The position numbers and the translations under genes are program-made. Positions 9,669 through 19,025 of a DNA stretch of 19,383 nucleotides are shown here, in pieces. Position 1 is the stretch's first letter, and each line of letters begins with the position of its first letter. Origin of the DNA: Podochytrium sp. JEL0797 (taxonomy: Eukaryota; Chytridiomycota; Chytridiomycetes; Chytridiales; Chytriomycetaceae); NCBI GenBank assembly GCA_027596195.1, contig JADGJG010000448.1, positions 1 to 19,383 on the forward strand, given 5' to 3'. The notes under the pieces are model-generated. The model made no database searches and was not told the DNA's origin. It saw nothing but the letters and a program-made list of their open reading frames with translations.

Positions 9669-10139
9669 ATGAAGACATCCTCGCTCTTCTTCCCCAACGT
9701 TGCGTTCCGCCTGGTGCGCTCGAACCTCCCTCCGCAACAGCAGGTGTTCCGGTTCCCGCCAAAGTACAACAAGATCGATATCACGTCGCTGCTGACGGGG
9801 CTGTACGGCCTGCAGATCCTCGACGTGCGCACCATGAACTACAACGGCCGTGGCCACTACGAGCAGCACAAGGGCGTCTCGCGCCGCACCACTGCTGCCG
9901 CCTACAAGAAGGTCATTGTCACGTGCAAGGACGACTTTGAGTTCCCACCGCCCGTTTCGATTGCGCGCAACGGCGCCATTGGCATCCCGCCGAGAATCCC
10001 GAAGAACGCGCCGAGTGCGCGTTTCAGACATTTGCTGCCGGAGCCGGACAAGGAGGACCCGGTGTTGAAGAAGAGGGCGGAGCTGAAGGAGAATGCGAAT
10101 GCGAATGCGAATGCGGGCAGTGTGAAGGCGGAGGAATGA
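9669..10139 (+). CDS. MRPL23: Mitochondrial large-subunit ribosomal protein uL23m
   Basis: This intronless gene of 156 residues matches the mitochondrial L23 family (human MRPL23, yeast Mrp20), which sits near the polypeptide exit tunnel of the mitoribosome. The N terminus runs KTSSLFFPNVAFRLVR, followed by VFRFPPKYNKIDITSLL, which matches the family's FRIP..MTR.DL..YL pattern. LYGLQILDVRT and a basic loop follow, where rRNA contacts are expected, then a beta strand and FEFPPPV, like the FTFPD of the human protein. The C-terminal tail is low-complexity, with an Asn-Ala repeat. It is the only intronless gene in the window. It lies 67 bp upstream of NPHP4 on the same strand and is divergent from UTP15. 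The assignment rests on motif recall rather than alignment. Confidence 0.87.
   Translation: MKTSSLFFPNVAFRLVRSNLPPQQQVFRFPPKYNKIDITSLLTGLYGLQILDVRTMNYNGRGHYEQHKGVSRRTTAAAYKKVIVTCKDDFEFPPPVSIARNGAIGIPPRIPKNAPSARFRHLLPEPDKEDPVLKKRAELKENANANANAGSVKAEE
10092..10115 (+). repeat. (AATGCG)4 hexanucleotide repeat in uL23m
   Basis: Four exact in-frame copies of a 6-bp unit encode alternating Asn-Ala in the C-terminal tail of uL23m. Being a multiple of three, length changes would not shift the frame. Confidence 0.95.
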
Positions 10140-10206
10140 AGAGGAATTTTCGATTTTTTATTCGCAATTTTTTTTCATCAAAACAACCACCTGTCAAAGC
10201 AACAAA
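10140..10206 (+). promoter_or_regulatory. 67-bp spacer: uL23m 3' end and NPHP4 promoter
   Basis: Only 67 A/T-rich bases separate the uL23m stop from the NPHP4 start, so the uL23m 3' UTR and the NPHP4 promoter probably overlap. No AATAAA is present, and no RFX-type X-box was found. Confidence 0.5.
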
Positions 10207-13200
10207 ATGCCTTCACGCGGATCCTCGCGTGGCCAACGGCCTTCGCGTGCCGCACGTAGCAGTAGTAGTGATAGTAGCAGTAGCAGCCAAGGCAGCAGTG
10301 GTTCTGGCGACGCGTCCTTGTCGTTCCAACAACAACAACGCGATGTGTTTGCAAAGACCCCGCAGCCGCCGCCGCCAGAATCGCCGCGCCTGGCAACGCC
10401 CGAATCGCGCCGCGCCGCATCGCCAACATTCAAAAAGAAAATCTCCGTCTTTGCCGCAGAGCCGTTCGCGTCGCCCGTCCGCCAGCAGCTGCAGCGCAAA
10501 TTGTCATCAAAACAAAACCCAAACAGAACAGACGAAAGCCAGACCCCCATTCCCTCCACCCCACTCCGTCCAGCTACCCCCGTCACGATGAACCAGCCCC
10601 AACGCGTCCAAGACTCCTTCAAACGCCTACTCCAAGGCACAACACAAATCTCAGACTGGACCGCCCGCTTCGCAGCAAACGGAATCTGCTACCCGCCCAT
10701 CCAACCAAGTTACTTGAACTCTTTCGCATCCCACATGAACCCGCACTCCTCCCACAATCCCACCCACAACGCGTCCAACACCCCACTCGCCCCACTCCCA
10801 CCCCCACTCTCTTCCCCCATGAGTCCCCTCTCCCCAACCTCCCCACTCGCCCTCGAAGAACCCTGGCGCAAACTGCACGCCACCATCAGTGGAGGACCAA
10901 CAAGCAAGTTCCCATACGCGCTCAGCTTCTCGCGCATCGAGACGCTTCCGATCCCGCAGTTTATCGACGCGGCGTACCTCAAAGACGAGGAGAAACCACT
11001 GCTGTTACAACTTCGGACGAGTTTGTTTGATTTGGAGAGTGGAATGTTTTTTGGGAGGACGTGGATTGATCCTGTTGAGTTTGATTTGAGGGCTGGGTCG
11101 AGTAAAGAGGAGGGTGGTGTGGAAGGTGGGGCGTTTGGGTTGGGGGCTGTAGATAATGGGGAGGGAGAAAAGAAGGGGAAGAGGTCGAAAAAGACGGCGA
11201 ATTTGAGAAGAGGGACGGTCGTGGTTTCGGAAGGTGCTAAGATTGTGTCGGCAAAAGGCGGAAGATCGGGCAAAAAGGCGCATGCTTCGAGCGACGAGGA
11301 AGATATCGACGAGGACGATGGGGAAGAAGTCGAGGATCAAGAAACGGATATGAAGAAGAAGCAGAAAAGGGGAGCCAAAGCTAGAAATGAAGAGGAATCC
11401 TCGTCGAGTTCCTCAGAGACAAGTGATGGTGAATCGGGCCAAGATTCAGAGTCTGGAAGCGAAAGTGGGAGCGAAAGCAACGAAGGGGAAGAAAGTGACG
11501 AGACAGACTCTTCAAGTGGGAGTGAAGGGGCCGTTTTGAGAGGACACCGCGTTTCTGTCAATCTTCATCACGAGGTAAGGCCTTGATTGGGGTCTTTTCC
11601 CCCATAAACCAATCTAAATCCTTTTCATGGTAGCACTTGTTCCTTCACACAAGTCTGACGAGCAAACACATTATTGCTGTAACAGAATTCGTTCTGATTG
11701 GTTTGTTCAACATTTTTTTCTATACAAAGCGCTGATTCCAACCACGATTCAGTCGAGGATATGGATGCAGTGGACGAAAACGATCCTGATTTGTTCAAAC
11801 CCGAGTTTGTATCTGCGGGATGGACGTATTGCCACCTATTTGATCCAGACAGAGACGGATTAGATCTCGAAAAGGCATGGGAATATGAAGAGATATATCC
11901 GCGAACAATGACGGAGAAAAAGTGTGTTCCGTTTTTCCCCCTTTTCCTTTATTTCACTCAACACCCGCCAATACGTTACCAGCACACCCATCTTCCACGG
12001 ATCCCCACGTATTCTCCTATTTGTCGCACCCCTCTTGATGGAATACTCTGTTGGTTTCCCCTCCCTCGCGCCCATCCCTGGATCCAGTTTCACGTATGAG
12101 TTCTCGACAAGGCCCGATTTCCGACAGCTGTGTTACCTCTGGCGGGAAAACACGTTCATAGGAGAAGGAAGCGATGTTCCTGGGCTCGAATTTCCTGTCA
12201 GTTCAGAGATTGCGGCAGTGGAAGATTCGATTGCTGTTGTTTCTAAGGTGGGTTTTAATTTCTCGTCTTTCTTGACCTCCTCCCCTCACGATATTGAGTT
12301 GTCTCTTAGATTCGCATCTCCGTATACCCCTCCCTCTCGAAATTCGAAGACGCCCTCCTCACCGAAGCAGCGCTGCAACACTACCAATCCTTCCCTCAAT
12401 CCATGACCCCCGACGAAAACGGAAACCTTCCCCTCCCCGATATTATCGAACGACGCATCCACATTGGTCTCCACAACACGCAAACCTTCCTCGCGACACC
12501 GTACATCACAACCCTGAAGCCTGTGTATAGCGATTACGTGGGCGGTGATGGGTTTGAGTTTGTGTTTAATGGGAATGTGGAGTTGGAAAAGTATGTGAGT
12601 GGGGAGAGTGGGGTTGCGGTTGTGTTTGTGGTGGAGTATAAGATTTTGTTGATGACGAGTGATGTGAGCAAGAAAAAGACGGGGTTGGGTGGGTTGATTG
12701 AAAAAGTGTTGGGGGAGAAGAAGGAGGCTGTGAGGGTTGGGGTGGAGAAGATTATTACGGTTGGGTGGGGGGCTTGGACTCCGACTGTGTTTAGCGGTAC
12801 GGTTTACATCGCGTTTTTTTTGAAAACGCATCAATTTTGAAACTATTCACTAGGAACCAACCCGCAGGTGATTCCTCTCGATACATCAGTTGGACCCAAT
12901 CCATACTCTGCTGTAACTTTCTCGCCATCGATACAAGCGGATCAGATGGAGCTGAACCCAGAGTGGTTGGAATACGCGTTTCAAATGGGAAGACTCGCGA
13001 CAGACGAGTTTCCAATCGTCTTGTCGTTTTACTTTTATGACGAGGAGAATCCGTTGAGTGCGGCGGGACGCAGTTGAGTGATTTTTTGGGTTGTTTTCGG
13101 ATGCGCCCACTCACGCTCGACATTTTCTCCCTTCAGGCTCCCCAATTCGCGACCCCATCCCTCAAGACGCCGAATCCGAAGAAGACCGCGCCCCCACCCC

Positions 13201-16200
13201 GAAACGACCCTCCTCCCCACCCCCGCTCCCCAAAAAGCAAAAAAAGCACGACAGCGACGAAGACGATGACCAAATGCTCAACCCTTCACACACCATCAGC
13301 ACCATGGATCCTTCTCAGTTCCCCAAACCGAGCAAGTACCATGGCCGCAAAGGTGGAGCACTCTCGCGTGCTGAACGCGCGCGGTTGCAGAGTGCTGGGT
13401 TTCCGTTGCCGTTGGATGATAGTGGGGCCAAGCCGCATCCGTTGACGCTGACGCCGGGGGAGATTGCGAGTGGGTTGAATGTGGATTTGGAGGTTGAAGG
13501 GAAAGATGGGTTTCGGAATAATGAGATTACGTTTACGTTGATGGGGGTTAGTTTTACACCCGAGTTGTGTATGCGGTTGACAGGTAAATTTTTGATTTTT
13601 TTCTGGTTGTGTGGTGAGGGGGAGAGATTTATATTGCTTCATTTCTAGGACATTTCCCCACGAGTGTATACTTCACGTACCAATTCTACAACTTTCCCTA
13701 TTGTTCAACGGAACGCATGTACATTTACACGGGGCCAATGCCACCCGGAGACAACGGCCACGCGCAACACCAACGCAGTTTCTCCGTCCCAACCAACAAC
13801 CCTCATCATTCGAGACACTGGTCCCAGAGCTCCACGAGCTCGTTCCATTCGAATGTTCCCAGTGGAAATGGGGGTGGGCCTGATGCCAAAAAGAATGGAG
13901 ACGGGTTCACGGATTGTTATTGGCCGGGGATTTTGTATCCGATTGATGAAGATGGACATGTTTGTTGTGAGTTTTTGACTTGGATTCGTATCTTGTCGCG
14001 CTTTCGTTAAATTTGATCCCCGCTCAGACGCGCCGGCTGGACTCTCGCGAACCTACCTTGTTGAAAACGACATTGACGCATGCAGCACCATCAGCACGTT
14101 TTCCAAAACCGTTCCAGACGTGGTTCAATACCTCAACGGCAAATCTCTCCACTTTGACGTGTGGGACGGAGACTCCCTGTTGCACCTCGGCGCGGCTGTC
14201 GTGGAACTCAAGCCGGCCTTGCGGCAGGGAAAAGGAGGTGTTGTGTATGATGATGATGTGGATATTGTGTTTACTGAGGTTTGGGCTCCTTGTTCTCTGA
14301 TGCACAACATCAACACATGTTTTCTGTTATAGTACATCAACCCATCCCCACTCCCGCGATCCGCCTCCCACGCAAGCGACATCAGCAGCGTCATGAGTGT
14401 TACGTCAGGCGGTCATTCCGAGAAAACCTCGCGCAGCACTGTGATTGGGAAACTTCATCTCCGACTCGTCAATATCGGACGTCACACACCCGAAGCGGGA
14501 GAAAGCGCCGCTCTGATGCAACAGCAACAGAATCATTTGGTTCCTTCAAAATCGAAGCGCAAGAACCCGTATTCGAAGGAAAATGTGGTTGTGAGGGATC
14601 ATCGGTTTCGCGTTGGGTTGAGACCGGAGGTGTTGGTGATGCCGTTGAAGGTTTGTAACGGTATTTGTGGAGAGGGGTTGAGCGAAATTATCTAATGCGG
14701 TGTTTTCTGCAATTCACAGTTGATTGAAATCGATTCGGAACTCGCCCAAATGCTCTCCACCGCTTACGAAGAACGCGTGCGCAGTCGCAAAAAGGCGTCC
14801 AAACACGATTCTAAAGAAGACGAAGAGTTTTTGGAAAACGTGAGCGACCGACGCCGAAAACTCGACCGCGTGAAGCGCATCATGCAGCGAAGTCATCAAT
14901 ACGAAAGCGCGTTGACGGAAGCCACGATGCCGTTTTATTATAACCTCACGAGACAGGAGAGGCAGAGGGATTTGGATACGATTGATGTGTTTAGGGAGAG
15001 GTGGGTGGTGATATTTCCTTGGTTTGGGATTTTGGCTGATTTTCTTTGGAGTAGACGCAAGCCTCCGTTGATTGAAAAGAAGCTGGCGGATCAGATTACA
15101 GTGACGCATATCATCAACGCTTCGTTTGGACAAGGTCACTTTTTTGAGTACATTTTCACAAACCCGTACAACGAAGACCACAACTTTGAAATTGAATGGG
15201 ACGATGAAGAGCTTCGGTGAGATACATCCACCCGTTTTCTCCTTCCTTCCTTACCTACTTAAAAAAATATGAAACCAAATTCAGACTCGTCACATCCACT
15301 TCCGAATGGAAATACCTGCGCCGAATCCATTCAATCCGAGTCGGGGTCGAAGACAAACTCATTTCCGTACGACCAAACGGAACCTGCGAGATTTACATGC
15401 TCGCCAACGAGTCCGTGTCGATTCCGTTCGTGTTTCAGAGTTTCCTTGGAGGTGGGATTTCGAACGCGTCTGAAAATGAGTCGTCGGTTGTGGGGTTGAG
15501 GAAACTGTGTGGGAGTGAGAGTGTGCCTGGAGGTGGGATCCATCCGCGGAAGATTAACGTGAGTGCTTTTTAATTTTGAAGGTTTTGACATTAACTTTTT
15601 GACATATAAATAGGTTTCGTTCTTGAACGACAAACGAATGCCCGTCGCAATGGTGGACGTTGTCATTAAGCCCCGCAACTACGCAGTCGACCGCGTCCTC
15701 CGGTTTTTCCGATCTGAAGGTGAACTGTTGCGACGGACTGTCAAGTTTTACTTGTCGATTCCCGTGGGTGACGGGTCGGGCACTGTGAGCAAGAAGGAGC
15801 CCGGAAAAAAGGGACATGCGGGACAGAGTAGCTTAGTGACTGAAAATTCGACCATTCACGATGCGGGGAATCCGTGGAAAAAGTATGTGCGGTGCAGTCA
15901 CCCGGACGTTGTCATTTCCATGTCGGATGCAGGGGTTAGTTATAATTCCTTCTTGAAACGGTTAGTTTAATATTGTATTGTAGAAGGGGCATGGGAATTT
16001 GAAGGAAATCGCGTTCAAGTATCGCGTTGGACCTGCTCCAGAAACATCAGCAATCTACTTTCTCTTGTACGACGATCCCTACCACACTTCCCTGCATGAA
16101 GTCTGGAGAGTATTTGTCCACTCGCTGCACAGACTCGACATCAACTGCACAATGGGCCAAACGAACCAATCGTCTCTTGTCCTGCGCGGATCCTCCTTCA

Positions 16201-16849
16201 GTCGCACGGTGCAGTGTTACTCGAACCTCCCCGATGAGCTTCTTGTCACGGCGAATGCGCCGTTTATATTGTCTGCGAATAGTTTGAATGAGATTGGAAT
16301 GTTGGTGAGGCCGAGAAACGAAACGATTCGAGATATTATCATGAATGTTGTTGGTGAGTTGAAGGGTTTCATCTTTCCTTGCATCGCGTGTGAGTTAATT
16401 TTGGGTGTTTATAGATGTGGACGATCAATCACTTGTGAGCAGTTGGTTGGTGGTTTCTCATTGCTCGATTCCCACTGTTACGAAATCGTTTGAGATTTCC
16501 GTTCCGCGAGGAAAGGCCGTGAACAAGGTACCTTACTTTTGATTGATTCGATTATTCCGGTTTAATGTTCTAAACGCGTTTCTTCGCTTCGCACCCCACA
16601 CAGAGAGTATCCTACACGAACCCGTACAACACGAAGCGCACGTTCCGGCTCAAAACAAACGCCGAGCACCTCGTTCAGTTCCGAGAAGGCAACATGCTGC
16701 AACTCGACGGCGGCGCGAGCCAGTACATTTCGCTAAGGTTGCTGCCCAACACCATGAGTTCGTGGTCGGACATTCTCATTTTTTTGAACGATGATTATGA
16801 CAAGATTGAGGAATGTTTGAGGATCAAGGTTTCATATACGACGCAATAA
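10207..16849 (+). CDS. NPHP4: Nephrocystin-4, ciliary transition-zone protein
   Basis: NPHP4 is a scaffold of the NPHP1-4-8 module at the ciliary transition zone, which gates entry to the cilium. Seventeen exons are inferred: 10207-11574, 11634-11700, 11753-11921, 11983-12247, 12310-12796, 12854-13072, 13137-13583, 13649-13966, 14028-14278, 14333-14650, 14720-15000, 15055-15216, 15285-15558, 15614-15934, 15984-16353, 16415-16527 and 16604-16849. They give 1891 residues, against 1426 in human. Diagnostic blocks appear in order: FFGRTW (281-286), FHGSPR, ERRIHIGLHN, FDVWDGDSLL (from 1156) followed by ALRQGK, GKLHLRLVNIG, EIDSELAQML, FFEYIFTNPYN (from 1426), DVDDQSLVSSWLV (from 1773) and RVSYTNPYNTKRTF (from 1811), the last in a C-terminal Ig/MSP-like domain. 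Extra length comes from a 127-residue Ser/Pro/Gln-rich N terminus and an acidic insert at about 290-445. M128 is an alternative start nearer the human N terminus. Intron 2 (52 bp) is the least certain. Confidence 0.94.
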
Positions 16850-16850
16850 A
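16845..16850 (+). terminator. AATAAA overlapping the NPHP4 stop codon
   Basis: The hexamer AATAAA contains the TAA stop codon at 16847-16849, so the polyadenylation signal would begin inside the coding sequence and leave a very short 3' UTR before TMEM115. Confidence 0.5.
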
Positions 16851-16950
16851 GACACGTTTGGAATATAATTTGGTTCGAGGGGAATGAATGGTGAAGGGTG
16901 GTTGCCCTTGGGAATGGTCCGGTTTTCGCCACCCATCTTTTTCCGCCAAA
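16850..16950 (+). promoter_or_regulatory. 101-bp spacer NPHP4 to TMEM115-like gene
   Basis: This gap must hold the NPHP4 cleavage site and the promoter and 5' UTR of the next gene. Two upstream ATGs at 16884 and 16888 lie in it and are out of frame or unsupported. The TMEM115-like ATG follows the favourable context CCGCCAAA. Confidence 0.5.
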
Positions 16951-18343
16951 ATGAGTGCTGTTGCATCTGTCGGATTCGGCACCCGCGCAATTCTTGCTGT
17001 AGCCACAGGGCTTTCGCTTCTGTCCATGATGATCCGGTTTTCAGTCAAAGAGTCGCTGGACGGGTGGAACCGGCCGTTCGAGGTATGCAACACCCACGAT
17101 TTATGAAGAGATGAACTGACACTTTACCAGGCCGTGGTCGGATACCTCGTGTCACGCGCGTGGACCTATCTTACTGCTGGGTTTGTGGAGACGAATCCGC
17201 TGCTGGTGAGTGAATACAATTCTAAAGGTTGGTTGGTAATCCATCGCATTCACCCCAGTTTGTCTTCTGCATCTGTGCACTGTTGCTGTGTGGACGCTAC
17301 TTTGAGCGCGTATGGGGCACAAGGTATCGAGGGGTGTTGGTGGTGTGTTTGGCAGGAAAGACTCACTCGCTTCCATCCACCAGGGAACTCGTCAAATTCG
17401 TGCTTCTCGTCAACACGCTCAGCGTGCTCATGTCGACCCTTACCGTGTTTTTCGAATTCGTGGCTTCGCAGCAGAACGAGGATCTGCTGTAAGTTGCGGT
17501 GTTCCTTCCGACGGGCCTCTGATCCAATCTCTCTGAAAACAGCTACAAAACATACATTGGAGGAATGCTCGGGTTGCTGGCTGCATTCCTCGTTGCTTTC
17601 AAACAAGCTGTGCCGGAGCACTCGCTTACCGTTATGGGGAAGCTTTCGCTGCGCGTCAAGGTGAGGATTGATCCAAAATGCCTTTTGGATACACAACTCA
17701 TTCCCTCCCCCATTGACAGAATTTGCCGTCCATCGCCTTTTCCGTCTTCCTTCTCCTTCTGATTCTCCGAATCGTACACGTGGACGCCTTCATGGTCTTT
17801 TATGGGACCACCATCGCGTGGATCTACATCCGCTTCTTCAAACACCACGACGGTTTGCGTGGAGACCGATCCGAGAGTTTCTCGTTTGGGAGTTTCTTCC
17901 CGGCTTCGACCCAGTAAGGGCTTTCCTATTATTGGTTTTTTCGACTAAAAACGAATTCACAAAATAGTCGCGTGATTGTTCCCATCTCCAACTCGACATT
18001 CAACCTCCTCGTGTCTCTCCACATTCTCCCCAAACTCGCGCCAGGACTCCCGCAAACCTCTCTTGACACCAGCAACAACAGCAACAATGGCAACATTCGG
18101 CCATACAGTCCCAAACCGTTGCCTGGGAGTGACGCGGCGGATGCTGAGCGCAGACGGGCGATTGCGTTGAAGGCGTTGGATATGAGATTGAAGGAGAGCT
18201 CGTCGTTGGCGGTTCCGACGGCTGGTGGTGGCGGGGTTGCCATGACCCCCGGGGGTTCGAGTGCGGGATCGAGAGTTGCGTCGGGAGCGGCGACTCCGTC
18301 ACGGTTTGGTGCTGTGACAGGGGAGGCTGAGGCAAAAGAGTGA
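16951..18343 (+). CDS. TMEM115: TMEM115-like Golgi membrane protein (rhomboid-fold, DUF1751)
   Basis: TMEM115 proteins are multi-pass Golgi proteins of the rhomboid superfamily, implicated in retrograde Golgi-to-ER transport and thought to lack protease activity. Seven exons, 16951-17082, 17131-17205, 17259-17323, 17384-17488, 17543-17660, 17720-17913 and 17968-18343, give 354 residues, against 351 in human. Hydrophobic segments lie at about 12-30, 45-60, 70-81, 92-115, 127-145 and 168-215. The family's WTYLTAGFVETNP (55-67), RVWGTRELVKF and GDRSESFSFGSFFP blocks are present. Where active rhomboids have GxSG, this protein has GGMLG, with no serine, so it looks like a pseudoprotease. After VIVPISNSTFN the tail is Ser/Gly/Ala-rich and probably cytosolic. 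The start follows CCGCCAAA and gives a short N-terminal lead before the first membrane segment. Confidence 0.88.
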
Positions 18344-18348
18344 ATAAA
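18343..18348 (+). terminator. AATAAA overlapping the TMEM115 stop codon
   Basis: The last A of the TGA stop codon (18341-18343) is the first base of AATAAA, giving the string TGAATAAA. It is a candidate polyadenylation signal immediately after the coding region. Confidence 0.5.
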
Positions 18349-18554
18349 AAACTGTGGGTTCGCTTGCAAAAAGGCCCCATAACTTATATTCCTTCTTTTT
18401 AATGAACAGAAAGAAAAAAAAACGAATAAGAAATAAGAAAGATCTCTCACTGTGTCATAAGAATCTACCCCATCACCTCTTCATCATTCCTCTTCTACTT
18501 GTGACCCAAACTTGGATGGCTTCTCAGCACCCTCTGCAAGCATCTCAGTCGCAC

Positions 18555-18695
18555 GCACCCCACCCATACTGAGTGGGAGGGTGCCAAGAAGGCCCTCAAG
18601 ATAACAAACGCGGCCATCAAGACTTTTTGGTGATGGTCGCGTTCGTCATCTTCAGGGCCTTCTTGGCACCCTTCTACTTGGTATTGGTGGGGTGC
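18555..18695 (+). repeat. Fold-back inverted repeat 1 (65-bp arms, 11-bp loop)
   Basis: The arms 18555-18619 and 18631-18695 are the same length, align without gaps, and match at 56 of 65 positions as inverted repeats around an 11-base loop. In plus-strand RNA, five of the nine mismatches become G-U pairs, leaving four true mismatches in a 65-bp stem. The loop-distal end is GCACCCC paired with GGGGTGC. Weaker similarity continues about 35 bases further outward. It could be a MITE, an inverted gene-fragment duplication or a small-RNA hairpin precursor. Confidence 0.9.
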
Positions 18696-18856
18696 TGCGG
18701 CGGATACGTTCGGAGAGGGTGACTTGTTGTTGAGAAGGTCTTCCAGGGACCAAAAAGGGACACATATTTTTTTTAATGAAAGAGGGAGAAGGGGAGAGGG
18801 GGGGAAAAAACGGCCACCTGGCAAAAGGTCTGACAGCTCTCCATGTCTACCAACAT

Positions 18857-19025
18857 GTGGATCAAAAGAATGGGAGCTTCAGGAAATCGGAGATGTACCC
18901 CGGCGAATGCGGAAACGCTTGCGTACCTGGGTTTTGTTTATCAAAACCGCCGCAAGTGTGCGAGTGCATCGTCACCGAGGTCAAAAATCCCCCCTTTTTC
19001 TAAAGCTCCCGTTCTTTTGATCCAC
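18857..19025 (+). repeat. Fold-back inverted repeat 2 (80/84-bp arms)
   Basis: The outer 23 bases of the left arm (18857-18879) match the reverse complement of the right arm end (19003-19025) at 22 positions, and the one difference is a G-U pair in plus-strand RNA. The innermost stem pairs GGTTTTG with CAAAACC around a TTTAT loop, with CTTGCG/CGCAAG just outside. The middle of the arms is diverged and of unequal length. It lies about 160 bp from fold-back 1 and may share its origin. Confidence 0.75.

Noticed and set aside
10140..10206. RFX X-box upstream of the ciliary gene NPHP4
   Set aside because: Nothing close to the two inverted GTTNCC-type half-sites was found in the spacer.
18354..18572. 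72-residue open frame after the TMEM115-like gene
   Set aside because: It is Lys/Arg/Asn-rich from A-tracts at its start and ends within fold-back 1. There is no recognisable domain or splice continuation.
18495..18824. 109-residue minus-strand open frame across fold-back 1
   Set aside because: It reads through both arms of the hairpin and resembles no protein family I know.
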